Source: Gammaproteobacteria bacterium (GTDB taxonomy: Bacteria; Pseudomonadota; Gammaproteobacteria; Steroidobacterales; Rariloculaceae). Taken from it: a stretch of 64,000 bases of DNA. The stretch is taken from positions 132,034 through 196,033 of the forward strand of contig JAJDWR010000036.1 in the NCBI GenBank assembly GCA_022825505.1, in the 5' to 3' direction. The notes under the pieces are model-generated. The model did not search any database. It was not told where the DNA came from and saw only the letters and a program-made list of their open reading frames with translations. Positions 9,140-18,435 of the stretch are shown in pieces. Position numbers and translations under genes: made by a program. Numbering within the stretch: the first letter of the stretch is position 1; each line of letters begins with the position of its first letter.

Positions 9140-10965
9140 GCGTAGATGTCCTGCGGATCGTTCAGGTGGTCGACCATCCGGAACGGTTCCGCCGCAATAT
9201 CCAGCAGCGTCTGAAGCGATTCGGGCACCAGGAGCGCTGCATTCATGGCGCGAGTGACCGGGCTCGCCATGCGGATCACTTCGAGCGCAATCTGCTCGGC
9301 AATCGTCAGTTGCCTGCTGTAGTACTGCACACGGTATTCGTCTTCCGGGAGTTCCGCCAGCATGGCCGCCGACGCGATCGCATCTTCCAGGTTCCCCAGG
9401 TCGTCCACCAGGCCGAACGCCTGGGCGTCGCTTGCGATCCACACGCGGCCACGCGCAACCCTGTCGACATCTTCCACCGATTTGTCTCGATATTCGGCGA
9501 TATTGCCGATAAAATCCGCGTACACACGCTCTATGCTGTGCTGAATCATCGCCGCAAAATCGTCCCCCAGTTCGCGCATCAGGTTGTCCTGACCCGACAA
9601 CCGGGTGGTACCGACTCCATCCACGTGTATGCCGATCCTGTCCAGACTGCGGCTGAAGGTCGGAATCGTCGCGCCGACGCCGATGGATCCGGTAATGGTG
9701 ACGGGACTGGCCCAGATCTCGTCCGCACCCATGGAAATCCAGTACCCGCCCGAAGCCGCCACGCTGCTCATGGAAGCCACCACGGGCCGGCCGCTCTCCC
9801 GGAATACCTGCAACTCGCGCTGGATGATCTCCGAGGCGAAAGCGCTTCCGCCGCCGCTGTCGACCCTGAGCACCAGCGCCTTGACGTCGTCGTCCTCGGT
9901 GGCGCGGCGAATGGTCGCGGCCATGGAGTCGCCGCCGATGGTTCCCGGCGGCTGCGTTCCGTCGAGAATGCTGCCCGAGGCCACGATCACGGCGATGGTT
10001 TCATCCGTATCGGGATCTTCGTCGGAAGCCCCCGCGGCAGCCAGGTATTCCGAAGTGCCAACGGTCTCGTAGTCATCGTCTTCGGGGTCCCCGACCAACT
10101 CGTCCAGCCTCTCCCGGATCTGATCGCGGGTCAGCAACTCGTCCACAAGGCCGAAGTCCAGCGCCATGCGTGCGAAATCGCCGTCGGCCGCCGCAAGAAG
10201 TTCGACCGAGTCGTCCGCAAACCGCTGCAGCGCATCGCCCGGTAGCTGACGCGCCGCGGTCACATCCGCCTGGTAGGCATCCCAGAGCGCGGCGAGAAAG
10301 GCCTCGGAAGCCTCGCGGTCTTCCGGCGACATGTCGTCACGGGTGACCGGTTCCACGAACGACTTGTACTCACCGACGGTCCAGACGTGGAAGTCGATGT
10401 AGAGGTTGTCGATGGCGGACTTGTAGTAGGTCGGGAAGCGGCTGTAGCCGGAAATCCAGACGAGGCCCATGGGATTCATGTAGATCTGATCGGCGTGGGC
10501 CGCGAGGTAGTACTGGTCCCGCGTAAAGTTGTCGCCGATGGCGATGACCGGTTTCTCGCTTTCCTTGAACCGTACGATCTCGTCGGCCAGTTCCTGGAGC
10601 TTGCTCAGACCGCCGCCGGTCAGGCCGCCCGGGTCGAGCACCAGTGCTTCTATGCGGTCATCGTCCGCGGCGGCGCGTATGGCGTCGACGAGGTTCTTGA
10701 GCAGGGTTTCGCCCATGTTCACGCCCTGCGCCTCGGCAATCGCGCGCTCCAGCACACTGCCCGAGAGCTGCTCGACCAGGGCGCCTTCCGGGGCGACCAT
10801 CAGCGCAGCCTGTGCCGGCACGCGCGGCTGTTCCTGGGTGGCCAGACCTGCAATCAGCACGCCGACCACCGCGAGCAGGAAGATCAGATGCAGAAACTTC
10901 CTGACCCCTTCGACAGCACGCCAAATGCCCACAAACACGGACCTCGTCAATCTGCTTACGTTCAT
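9115..10965 (-). CDS. sppA: Signal peptide peptidase SppA (67K type)
   Basis: Membrane-anchored serine protease that degrades cleaved signal peptides on the periplasmic side. The 616-residue protein has one N-terminal membrane segment (about 23-42) and two tandem SppA/S49 domains, as in the E. coli enzyme. The Ser/Lys dyad is split between the halves: K201 in VGEYKSFVEP and S405 in SSVAASGGYWIS. An acidic linker (about 293-325) joins the halves. It converges with and overlaps the sixA-like gene. The TRAP operon follows upstream on the same strand but ends 50 bases away. Confidence 0.95.
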   Translation of the reverse strand: MNVSRLTRSVFVGIWRAVEGVRKFLHLIFLLAVVGVLIAGLATQEQPRVPAQAALMVAPEGALVEQLSGSVLERAIAEAQGVNMGETLLKNLVDAIRAAADDDRIEALVLDPGGLTGGGLSKLQELADEIVRFKESEKPVIAIGDNFTRDQYYLAAHADQIYMNPMGLVWISGYSRFPTYYKSAIDNLYIDFHVWTVGEYKSFVEPVTRDDMSPEDREASEAFLAALWDAYQADVTAARQLPGDALQRFADDSVELLAAADGDFARMALDFGLVDELLTRDQIRERLDELVGDPEDDDYETVGTSEYLAAAGASDEDPDTDETIAVIVASGSILDGTQPPGTIGGDSMAATIRRATEDDDVKALVLRVDSGGGSAFASEIIQRELQVFRESGRPVVASMSSVAASGGYWISMGADEIWASPVTITGSIGVGATIPTFSRSLDRIGIHVDGVGTTRLSGQDNLMRELGDDFAAMIQHSIERVYADFIGNIAEYRDKSVEDVDRVARGRVWIASDAQAFGLVDDLGNLEDAIASAAMLAELPEDEYRVQYYSRQLTIAEQIALEVIRMASPVTRAMNAALLVPESLQTLLDIAAEPFRMVDHLNDPQDIYAYCFCDVR

Positions 10966-11015
10966 CGACTACTCACATCCATTGATAGTTTCGTTACCGA
11001 AGTTTGACCCGCCGT

Positions 11016-12278
11016 TCACTGCAAGTTCAAGAGCACCAGGGAAAGTCCTGGCCAGTAGGCAATGATGACCACGGTGATCAGCAGCAGAACGAAGAACGGG
11101 AAGGTTGCCCGGAAGACGTCAACGATGCTGCGCTCGAACCGGAAACTGGAGATAAACAGGTTCAGCCCCACCGGAGGGGTCAGGTACCCCAGTTCCATGG
11201 CGGCCAGGAAGACGATGCCCAGATGAACCGGGTGAACGCCGTAGAGCGACGCGACCGGAAGAATCAGCGGAACCACCAGCACGATCGCGGAAAAGATGTC
11301 CAGGAGCGCGCCGAGGATGAGCAGGAAAATCAGCAGCGCCAGCAGGAACATCGTCTGCCCGGCAACGTAGTTGTCGATGATCTCGAACAGGCGCTGCGGC
11401 ACGCCGGCGTCGATCATGTAGTTGGTCGAGGCCAGCGACACCCCGAGAATCATCAGGATCGCGCCCACCAGCACCATCGACTCGCGAATGATCCGGGGCA
11501 GTTCCCGCCAGGGAATTTCCCTGAGGATGATCATCTCCACAAGGATGACGTACAGGGCCGTGACGGCGGCCGCCTCCGACACCGCGAAGTAGCCGCTGTA
11601 GATTCCCCCGAGCACGATCACCGGCAGGGGCAATTCCCAGATCGCCTCGCGCAGGGCGCCGGAGACTTCCGTCCATGACGCCTTCGACAACGACTGCCGC
11701 AGGTGCCGGTTCATCCAGAAACTGTAGCCGGACAGCACGACCAGCATCAGTAACCCCGGCAGGATTCCCGCGAGAAACAGTTGATCGATGGATACGCCGG
11801 CGACGATCCCGTAGAGAATCAGCGGCAAGGATGGCGCAAACAGGAGTCCCAGGCTGCCGGAGGTGGTGATGAGCCCGAGATTGAAGCGATCATCGTATCC
11901 CGCCTGGGTCAACGCCGGGTAGAGCAGCGCGCCAAGGGCAACGATGGTCACGCCGGAAGCGCCGGTGAACGCGGTAAAAAGCGCGCAGGCGGCCAGCGAG
12001 ATGATGGCAAGCCCTCCCGGCAGCCATCCCAGCAGCGCGTTGGAGAGGCGCACCAGCCGCCTGGCGCTGCCGCTTTCGCTGAGCACGAACCCGGCAAAGG
12101 TGAACAGCGGAATGGCCACCAGGATGGGCATCTCCGAAATTCCGAAGAATTCGATGGCCACCACCGACAGGTCGATGCCCGACCGATAGAATCCCAGCAT
12201 GGCGCTGGCTGCGATCACGGCAAACAGCGGCGCTCCGAGCAGCACCAGCGCCAGCAGCAGCAAGCCGGTAATGATCAT
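11016..12278 (-). CDS. dctM: TRAP transporter large permease DctM
   Basis: Large membrane subunit of a TRAP transporter, which takes up organic acids by sodium symport. It has 420 residues from ATG 12278 (MIITGLLLLALVLLGAPLF), with about 12 hydrophobic segments. TRAP-M features include LPLILYGIVAGVSIDQLFLAGILPGL-type segments and the C-terminal MELGYLTPPVGLNLFISS motif. The frame stays open upstream, but that part lies over dctQ. The start overlaps the dctQ stop by four bases (ATGA). Order on the transcript is tatT, dctP, dctQ, dctM. Confidence 0.95.
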   Translation of the reverse strand: MIITGLLLLALVLLGAPLFAVIAASAMLGFYRSGIDLSVVAIEFFGISEMPILVAIPLFTFAGFVLSESGSARRLVRLSNALLGWLPGGLAIISLAACALFTAFTGASGVTIVALGALLYPALTQAGYDDRFNLGLITTSGSLGLLFAPSLPLILYGIVAGVSIDQLFLAGILPGLLMLVVLSGYSFWMNRHLRQSLSKASWTEVSGALREAIWELPLPVIVLGGIYSGYFAVSEAAAVTALYVILVEMIILREIPWRELPRIIRESMVLVGAILMILGVSLASTNYMIDAGVPQRLFEIIDNYVAGQTMFLLALLIFLLILGALLDIFSAIVLVVPLILPVASLYGVHPVHLGIVFLAAMELGYLTPPVGLNLFISSFRFERSIVDVFRATFPFFVLLLITVVIIAYWPGLSLVLLNLQ

Positions 12279-12766
12279 CTGTCCGGCTCCGGCATCAGTG
12301 CGCGCAGAAAATAACGGTACGCGATGGCCGCAAATCCGATGGGCAGGATGATCTGGAAGATCCACGCCGGCCAGGCGCCGAACACCGTGTCGCCGAAGGC
12401 GTGGGAATCGCGCACGAAACGCAGGGAATGCCATGCGACCGCGGTGGCGATCGCGGACGTGAACAGGCAAGCGACCGTATCGGCGATCCGGCGGGCGCGT
12501 TCCGGAAGCAGGCGGGTCACCACGTCAATGGCGATCTGCTTGCGGTCCCGCCCCGCAGCGATCCCACCGGCCAGTGCGAGCCACAGGACCATCATGCGCA
12601 CGGCGGGGTCTGCCCAGGGCAGGCCCGTGGAGAAAATATTGCGAAGCGCGATCTGGCTGGCGGACAGCAGGATCAGCCCGCCCAGCAGGAAGAACAGGAC
12701 GGCGTTTTCCGCCCATCGCCCCCAGCGGTCCGCCTGTTGCAGCCAGCGCGCGTGCCGGGCATTCAC
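12275..12766 (-). CDS. dctQ: TRAP transporter small permease DctQ
   Basis: Small membrane subunit that pairs with DctM. The 163-residue protein has four hydrophobic segments (about 20-42, 55-72, 95-115, 130-152), the usual TRAP-Q topology. ASQIALRNIFSTGLPWADPAVRMMVLWLALAG carries the R-N and W motifs of the family. It lies between dctP (30 bases upstream) and dctM (four-base overlap). Confidence 0.92.
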   Translation of the reverse strand: MNARHARWLQQADRWGRWAENAVLFFLLGGLILLSASQIALRNIFSTGLPWADPAVRMMVLWLALAGGIAAGRDRKQIAIDVVTRLLPERARRIADTVACLFTSAIATAVAWHSLRFVRDSHAFGDTVFGAWPAWIFQIILPIGFAAIAYRYFLRALMPEPDR

Positions 12767-12796
12767 GCCGCGCTCGTCAGCATGCTGAATGGATGG

Positions 12797-13882
12797 CTAC
12801 GGTGCCGTACCGGCGCCATCGCCACGCCGATACTCGTCCAGGATGCCCTGCAGCTGGTCGTAGAATCGGGCGTCGATCCCGTCGCGCCGGATCAACCGGG
12901 GCATCGCGCCGGCGATGGTTGCCCGCCATTCCGCAACATCCCGCGGATCGACCGGAACGAACTCGATCCCCATGTTTTCCATCGCTTCCCGGGCCTGTGC
13001 ATTGTCGGACCGTGCCTGACGGTCCAGACCCTGGATGACGTCCGTCATGACTTCACGAACGACCTGTTGATCGCCTTCGGGCAATTGCCGGAACGTCCGT
13101 GCATCCAGTGCGAAAATGCCCATGGAATACACCACCGGCAGATCGGTGACGTACTTGATCCTTGTATGCCACTGTAAAACCAGGGCGACCGTTGGCGGAG
13201 CTGCCACGATATCCAGAAGGCCGGTTTGCAAACCGGTGAGAACGTCGGTGATCGGCAGTACCACCGGCGACAATCCCAGGGCCTCCAGCGCCACGAGACT
13301 GGCCTGATCGCCCTCGGGAATCCAGACCTTCCGCCGGCGCATGTCCTCCACGCCGCGAATGGGCTCATTGGCCATCATGAACGAGAAACCGCCTTCTATG
13401 AACCCGAACGAAATGAAACCGGAATCTTCCAGGCCTTCATGCAAGCCCGGGTCCATGCGCTCGCGAACATAGTCGATTTCGTCGTGCGATCGAATCATCA
13501 ACGGCACGCCGTACAGGCTGATCGCGCTGTAACGGTCCAGCATGCCCGACACCGCGAATGCGCCGCCATGAATCTGCCCGACGCGCATTCTGCGCAACAC
13601 CTGGGCGTCGTTGCCCATGACGCCTCCGGGATAGAACTTGAACTGGACCCGGCCATCGGTGCGCTGCTCGATCAGCTCCGCTCCGGCACGCATTTCCCGC
13701 ATCCATGCCGTCCCGTCCGGCGCAACGGTAGCGAGCTTGAACTCCACGGCCGACGCTTCGAATGCGAACGCGCCCGTTGCGAGCAGCGCTACCCAGGTCA
13801 GACGTCGGCGCAGGCCCGCGCCCAGCAGCCCGCGGCACGAGCCCCATCGTATCGCCGGACTTTCGTGTTTGGAGGGCTGCAT
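12797..13882 (-). CDS. dctP: TRAP transporter substrate-binding protein DctP
   Basis: Periplasmic receptor of the TRAP system. It has 361 residues with an N-terminal export signal whose hydrophobic core is about 28-44 and which ends FEASA. The DctP fold begins with VEFKLATVAPDGTAWMREM. The ligand is not obvious, although KVWIPEGDQASLVALEALGL lies in the region that usually binds a carboxylate through an arginine. This member belongs to the branch found with TatT lipoproteins rather than the C4-dicarboxylate DctP. The start codon shares one base with the stop of tatT. Confidence 0.9.
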   Translation of the reverse strand: MQPSKHESPAIRWGSCRGLLGAGLRRRLTWVALLATGAFAFEASAVEFKLATVAPDGTAWMREMRAGAELIEQRTDGRVQFKFYPGGVMGNDAQVLRRMRVGQIHGGAFAVSGMLDRYSAISLYGVPLMIRSHDEIDYVRERMDPGLHEGLEDSGFISFGFIEGGFSFMMANEPIRGVEDMRRRKVWIPEGDQASLVALEALGLSPVVLPITDVLTGLQTGLLDIVAAPPTVALVLQWHTRIKYVTDLPVVYSMGIFALDARTFRQLPEGDQQVVREVMTDVIQGLDRQARSDNAQAREAMENMGIEFVPVDPRDVAEWRATIAGAMPRLIRRDGIDARFYDQLQGILDEYRRGDGAGTAP

Positions 13883-14769
13883 CAGAAATAGTCCCCGGAG
13901 GACGCAAGCAATTCTATCGCATCCTGCTTTGCCAGCACGTTAAAAAGTGTCCTTCCCGGTTCCTCCGCGGGTGACTCGATTACTTCGGCCAACAAACGGT
14001 CGTGAAGTTCCCGGTCGAATGTCATGCGCGCATACCGGCGCGCGTATTCCACCTTCGCCGACAGGTCCCTTCCCCCGGAAATCGCAATGGAGCGGTCGAA
14101 GTGGTCCCTGGCCAGATCGAGCTGTCCTCCCAGCGCCGGGGGACGCAGGGCATAGAGCATGCCGAGGTAGACGTGTATGCCACCGTTATCGTAGGTATCG
14201 TCCAGTTCGACCACACGTTCCATGGCGGCCTGTACCCAGGGCACCTCCCCCACCGCGTTCCAGTCGGAACTGGTGGCATCCAGATGGCTCAGCCAGCTCA
14301 CCGCGTACGCATAGAGGTAACTCACCTGCCGCCGGCCCACGCCCTGAAGTTCGGAGACGAACTGATCGTATGACAGGCCGTCCCAATCGCAGGCGCGACT
14401 GTAAGCCTCACAGATTGCACGACGTCCGTAGTCACGGGCCTTCGCCGTCATGAACGCAGACCGTTCATCACCCTCGACGAACCGGGAACCGTAGAGTGCG
14501 TAGAGTTCCGCTCCCGCCGCCAGCATTCCCGCCTGCCGCGGGTTCTCGCTGATCATGCCATCGACAAGCAGCAGGTAGGCAGGCAGTCCCGACGCCACGA
14601 CATCCGGATCATCCTGATTGAGGACCGCCGCCGACAGGGTGTCGGCCGCGATACCGCCCACATAGGCCGCACAGCCTCCGAGCAAGCATGGCAACAGGGC
14701 GGCTGCCGCCGCCGCAATCGATCCCCGGAGGAGACTAGATCTTCTCCTTGATCCGCGCAGACTTTCCAC
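13882..14769 (-). CDS. TatT-type TRAP-associated TPR lipoprotein
   Basis: A TRAP-associated protein of the TatT family, helical TPR-like proteins that interact with the TRAP receptor. The leader ends in LLPCLLGGC, a clear lipobox, so the mature protein should be a lipoprotein. About 260 mature residues are rich in helices (for example [20 protein letters not shown]). The start is uncertain: GTG 14769 gives a 295-residue product whose 5' end overlaps rplS by 35 bases, and an ATG at 14808 overlaps it further. It is directly upstream of dctP, the arrangement known for tatPT gene pairs. Confidence 0.8.
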   Translation of the reverse strand: MESLRGSRRRSSLLRGSIAAAAAALLPCLLGGCAAYVGGIAADTLSAAVLNQDDPDVVASGLPAYLLLVDGMISENPRQAGMLAAGAELYALYGSRFVEGDERSAFMTAKARDYGRRAICEAYSRACDWDGLSYDQFVSELQGVGRRQVSYLYAYAVSWLSHLDATSSDWNAVGEVPWVQAAMERVVELDDTYDNGGIHVYLGMLYALRPPALGGQLDLARDHFDRSIAISGGRDLSAKVEYARRYARMTFDRELHDRLLAEVIESPAEEPGRTLFNVLAKQDAIELLASSGDYF

Positions 14770-15079
14770 TGCGTTGACGTAGATAGTAGAGCTTAGCCCG
14801 GCGTACATCGCCCCGGCGTTTCCGTGTGATGCTGGCAATCTGGGGGCTGTGGGTCTGAAACACCCGTTCCACCCCTTCTCCGTGGGATACCTTGCGAACC
14901 GTGAAGGAGGAGTTGAGGCCACGGTTGCGCTTGGCGATGACCACGCCTTCATAAGCCTGCAGGCGCTCCCGATTGCCTTCCTTGACCCTGACCTGCACGA
15001 CGACGGTATCACCGGCGCCAAACTCGGGAATATCCGCCTTGAGCTGTTCCTGCTCGATTTCCTGGATGAGATTGGACAT
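14735..15079 (-). CDS. rplS: Ribosomal protein L19
   Basis: 50S subunit protein at the 30S/50S interface. It has 114 residues from ATG 15079 ([13 protein letters not shown]). Family motifs include [37 protein letters not shown] and the C-terminal [16 protein letters not shown]. It is the last gene of the rpsP-rimM-trmD-rplS operon. A 153-base gap separates it from trmD, unlike the tight junctions elsewhere in the operon. The gap contains a GGCGCG/CGCGCC inverted repeat and a GAGGAATT ribosome-binding site before the start. Confidence 0.98.
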   Translation of the reverse strand: MSNLIQEIEQEQLKADIPEFGAGDTVVVQVRVKEGNRERLQAYEGVVIAKRNRGLNSSFTVRKVSHGEGVERVFQTHSPQIASITRKRRGDVRRAKLYYLRQRSGKSARIKEKI

Positions 15080-15232
15080 CGCAGAATTCCTCCTGAAACT
15101 CCGTCCATCCGCCGGCCAACAGGGCACCCGGTGTCCGGACTCGTTCACGACAATCGCCAGCGAAAAAGGCGCGTTCGCCCTTGCGGAGCGCAGGGTACCC
15201 TACCCGCGTCGCGCCTGCCACAAAAATCTTCT

Positions 15233-15985
15233 TCAGGACTCGCACGACTGTTGTTCCCGAATGAATTCCTGCAGCAGCTCGTGCTCTTCGGTGGCCAATA
15301 CCCGGCTCTCCAGCAGTTCAGGGCGTCGGAGCCAGGTAGCGCCCAGTGCCTGCTTGAGCCGCCAGCGCCGGATGGCTTCATGATGGCCGCCCAGCAGTTC
15401 GTCGGGCACGCGCATGCCGTCCACCACTTCCGGCCGCGTGTATTGAGGATGTCCCAGGAGTCCTTCCATATGCGAGTCGTGTAATGCTGATTCCTTGTGG
15501 CCGAGCACGCCCGGGAGTAACCGGGCCACCGCGTCGATGACCACCGCGGCGGCGAGTTCGCCCCCGCTGAGTACAAAGTCGCCCAGCGAGAGTTCTTCGG
15601 AGACCTCGCCCTTCACGATACGCTCGTCGATTCCTTCGTATCGCCCGGCGACGAGCAACAGCCCGGAACCCGCCGCCAGCTTGCGCGCCATGGCCTGGTC
15701 GAAGCCCCTCCCCTTTGCGCTCAGGACAAATTCAGCGCGGTCCATCGGCAATTCCCGTCGCGCCGCCCGAATCGCATCTCTGACGGGTTCGTACTTGAGC
15801 ACCATGCCGGGACCGCCTCCATAGGGCCGATCGTCGGTCGTACGGTGGCGGTCGGACGTAAAGTCCCGCGGGGTAACCAGGTTCACCGACAACAGCCCCC
15901 GCTCGCAGGCGCGCCCGACGACGCCGGCGCGGCAAACCGGCTCGACCAATTCAGGAAGCAAGGCGACGACCGCCAATCGGAACAT
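15233..15985 (-). CDS. trmD: tRNA (guanine37-N1)-methyltransferase TrmD
   Basis: Essential SPOUT methyltransferase that makes m1G37 in tRNAs and so prevents +1 frameshifting. The 250-residue protein contains DDRPYGGGPGMVLKYEPV, LLVAGRYEGIDERI and LGDFVLSGGELAAAVVIDAV, which form the trefoil-knot AdoMet site. The length is normal. It is in its usual place between rimM and rplS. Confidence 0.98.
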   Translation of the reverse strand: MFRLAVVALLPELVEPVCRAGVVGRACERGLLSVNLVTPRDFTSDRHRTTDDRPYGGGPGMVLKYEPVRDAIRAARRELPMDRAEFVLSAKGRGFDQAMARKLAAGSGLLLVAGRYEGIDERIVKGEVSEELSLGDFVLSGGELAAAVVIDAVARLLPGVLGHKESALHDSHMEGLLGHPQYTRPEVVDGMRVPDELLGGHHEAIRRWRLKQALGATWLRRPELLESRVLATEEHELLQEFIREQQSCES

Positions 15986-16048
15986 GCCATACCTGCCTTG
16001 CGATGCGGCCTCTGTAACTGGCGTGCGGGGCTGTCCGTGCTTCCCGAG

Positions 16049-16567
16049 TTAGTAATCGGGATCCCAATCGACCACGATGAGGCCGCGCTCCAGGTCGATC
16101 TCCCGAACCACTCTTTGCTGTGCGAACGGGATCAGCCGTTGCCGGTCGCCTGCAACGACGAGGATATCGTGGGCTCCCGTGGAGAACAGGTAGTCGACAT
16201 GCCCCAGATCCTCGCCTGTTGCAGTCATGACGCCTAACCCCTCCAGATCGGTCCAGTAATACTCATTCGGCTCGCACGGCGGCAGATCGTCCCTTTCCAC
16301 CACGATCTCCGCACCGATCAATGACCTTGCCTGATCCCGATCATCGATGTCCAGGAGCTTTGCCACAACGGTACGCCCCTGCAGTCTGCCGTTAACCACC
16401 TCCACCGGTGCATGGCCGTCCCCCTGGCGCAAGGTCCAGCGAACGAAGTTGACGATGTTCTCCCGGGGGCGGGTGTAGGAGTGAACCTTGATCCAACCCT
16501 TCACGCCATAAAGCCCGGTCACTCGACCGAGCAGGATCCGCTTCGACTGTTCGGCAGTTGCGCTCAG
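16049..16567 (-). CDS. rimM: 16S rRNA processing protein RimM, probable CTG start
   Basis: 30S maturation factor that binds S19. The conserved N-terminal strand [19 protein letters not shown] is fully encoded. The first ATG, GTG or TTG in frame is GTG 16522, which falls inside that strand. Starting there would delete the family's first beta strand. A CTG at 16567, whose last bases form CTGA with the rpsP stop, gives 172 residues and a complete RimM. The C-terminal PRC-barrel part has [15 protein letters not shown]. The start choice is inference; the family call is firm. Confidence 0.93.
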   Translation of the reverse strand: MSATAEQSKRILLGRVTGLYGVKGWIKVHSYTRPRENIVNFVRWTLRQGDGHAPVEVVNGRLQGRTVVAKLLDIDDRDQARSLIGAEIVVERDDLPPCEPNEYYWTDLEGLGVMTATGEDLGHVDYLFSTGAHDILVVAGDRQRLIPFAQQRVVREIDLERGLIVVDWDPDY

Positions 16568-16818
16568 GACGCCTCGCTGCGCCGGTACTTCTTCATCAGG
16601 CTGGCGACCCGGTCGGATGGTGCTGCCCCCTGGGAAATCCAGTGGTCGGCTCTGGCAAGATCGATGCTCAACTCGGTTTCTCCGCCGGTGGCGATCGGGT
16701 TGAAGAAACCCAGCCGCTCAATGTAACGGCCGTCCCGGCGGTTGCGGCTGTCCGTGACGACGATGTGGTAGAAGGGGCGTTTCTTTGCTCCACCCCGTGA
16801 CAGACGAATGCTAACCAT
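16564..16818 (-). CDS. rpsP: Ribosomal protein S16
   Basis: 30S assembly protein of 84 residues, starting at ATG 16818 ([20 protein letters not shown]). The motif [19 protein letters not shown] is diagnostic. It is the first gene of the rpsP-rimM-trmD-rplS operon, with a good sigma-70-type promoter about 65 bases upstream. Its TGA overlaps the proposed CTG start of rimM. Confidence 0.98.
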   Translation of the reverse strand: MVSIRLSRGGAKKRPFYHIVVTDSRNRRDGRYIERLGFFNPIATGGETELSIDLARADHWISQGAAPSDRVASLMKKYRRSEAS

Positions 16819-16884
16819 GTTCGATCCGGTCCCTGTGCTGAAAATCAACGGGCGCAACCGCCGCTACGGCCCGCGGGAGTGCGC

Positions 16885-16912
16885 ATTCTACTGTTTTTCC
16901 GGCGGTTGTGAA
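16885..16912 (-). promoter_or_regulatory. Sigma-70 promoter of the rpsP operon
   Basis: Read on the - strand: TTCACA (-35), 16 bases, TAGAAT (-10). Each hexamer has one mismatch to consensus. It is followed by a GC-rich GCGCACTCCC stretch, the sort of discriminator found at stringently controlled ribosomal promoters. It lies between radA and rpsP, and the predicted 5' leader is about 60 bases. Confidence 0.6.
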
Positions 16913-16992
16913 GTGTAGCCGCAACCAACCGGATGCCGTACTCCGACGCCGGCGGGATGCCGACCGCGATCTCGGGAAAACGTGGGCCGCCG

Positions 16993-18357
16993 CTAACGGC
17001 CGTCAAGAAACACCCGACCCAATGCCTGCTCGAGCCGTTCCACGGGAATCACCTCCAGCGGACATTTGCCGCGCGGCCGATTCGCCGCCGGAATCACCGC
17101 TTGCCTGAAGCCGTGTTTGGCGGCCTCCTGCAGGCGTTCCTCCCCGAATGGCACGGGCCGGACTTCACCCGTGAGGCCAATTTCCCCGAAAGCGACCAGG
17201 TCGCCGGAGATTGCGCTTTCCCTGTAGCTTGAAATCACGGCCAGGCACACCGCCAGATCGGCAGCAGTCTCGCCGACGCGCAAGCCGCCAACCACATTCG
17301 CGAAGACGTCGCTTGCGGCGAGCGAAACGCCGGTGTGGCGATGCATCACCGCCAGGAGCAGCCCGAGTCGCCTCGAGTCCAGTCCCTGCGCAAGCCGGCG
17401 CGGCGGCTGTCCGGCATTGGCATCGACCAGCGCCTGGACCTCCACCAGCAGGGAGCGCGAACTCTCGCGCGTGACAAGCGTCGTGCTCCCCGGCACGGGT
17501 TGGGTACGGCGGGCCAGAAAGATGGCCGACGGATTCTTGACCTCCCTGAAGCCCTGCTCGCCCATGACGAAGAAACCCAGCTCGTTGGCGGCGCCGAATC
17601 GGTTCTTCGCCGTTCGGATGATGCGGAATCGGCTGCCCAGGTCGCTTTCGAAGTACAGCACGGTATCCACCATGTGCTCGAGTACCCGGGGACCGGCCAG
17701 TGTGCCCTCCTTGGTTACGTGGCCGACGAGAACCGTGGACACGCCCTGCTGTTTGGCGAACCGGACCAGTTGCGCAGCGCATTCGCGAAGTTGTGCGACG
17801 GAGCCCGGTGCGGATTCCAGGTTCTCGCTGAACAGCGTCTGGATGGAATCAATGACCAGCACCTCCGGCGGCTCCGGCGCCAGCGCGCCGACGATACTCT
17901 CCACGCAGGTCTCCGAGAGCAGTTGCACCGGCGCCTGCCCGACGCCCAGACGGTCCGCGCGAAGGCCGATCTGGTCGAGCGATTCCTCTCCGGTGACGTA
18001 ACAGCCTCCGCCATCGCGACCGACGTTGGCAATGGCACCGAGCAGCAGCGTGGACTTGCCGATCCCGGGATCACCGCCGATGAGGACCACGGCGCCGGGC
18101 ACCAGGCCGCCGCCCAGGACGCGATCCAGTTCCCGGAACCCGCTGCTGCGGCGACTCACCCGGGCCACCTCCAGGCTGTCCAGCCGCGTCATCGCGGGCC
18201 CGCCTGCTGCAGCGACGCCGCGTATGGCATGACCGGGCCTGGCGGGCGCGGCTTCGGTCAGCGTATTCCACTCCCCGCAATCCGGGCATTGCCCCTGCCA
18301 CTTGAGTTGACGGGCGCCGCACGATGAGCACGCATAGAGTCGTTTGGGCTTGGCCAC
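16993..18357 (-). CDS. radA: DNA repair protein RadA
   Basis: RecA-like ATPase that promotes branch migration in recombinational repair. The 454-residue protein has an N-terminal C4 zinc motif (CSSCG and CPDCG), Walker A GGDPGIGKSTL, the RadA-specific KNRFG motif (TAKNRFGAANELG), and a C-terminal Lon-like domain from about 285. GTG start. It lies between dnaB and the rpsP operon on the same strand, 78 bases after dnaB. Confidence 0.97.
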   Translation of the reverse strand: MAKPKRLYACSSCGARQLKWQGQCPDCGEWNTLTEAAPARPGHAIRGVAAAGGPAMTRLDSLEVARVSRRSSGFRELDRVLGGGLVPGAVVLIGGDPGIGKSTLLLGAIANVGRDGGGCYVTGEESLDQIGLRADRLGVGQAPVQLLSETCVESIVGALAPEPPEVLVIDSIQTLFSENLESAPGSVAQLRECAAQLVRFAKQQGVSTVLVGHVTKEGTLAGPRVLEHMVDTVLYFESDLGSRFRIIRTAKNRFGAANELGFFVMGEQGFREVKNPSAIFLARRTQPVPGSTTLVTRESSRSLLVEVQALVDANAGQPPRRLAQGLDSRRLGLLLAVMHRHTGVSLAASDVFANVVGGLRVGETAADLAVCLAVISSYRESAISGDLVAFGEIGLTGEVRPVPFGEERLQEAAKHGFRQAVIPAANRPRGKCPLEVIPVERLEQALGRVFLDGR

Positions 18358-18435
18358 CGGAGGAGAATATCACCTTGGATTGGAGGCGGCTGCTGTCAAA
18401 TCGTGCACCTGACAGAGACACGCCAGGCGCGCGCG

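Noticed and set aside
16049..16522. GTG 16522 as the rimM start
   Set aside because: It cuts into the conserved first strand of RimM; the overlapping CTG gives a full-length protein.
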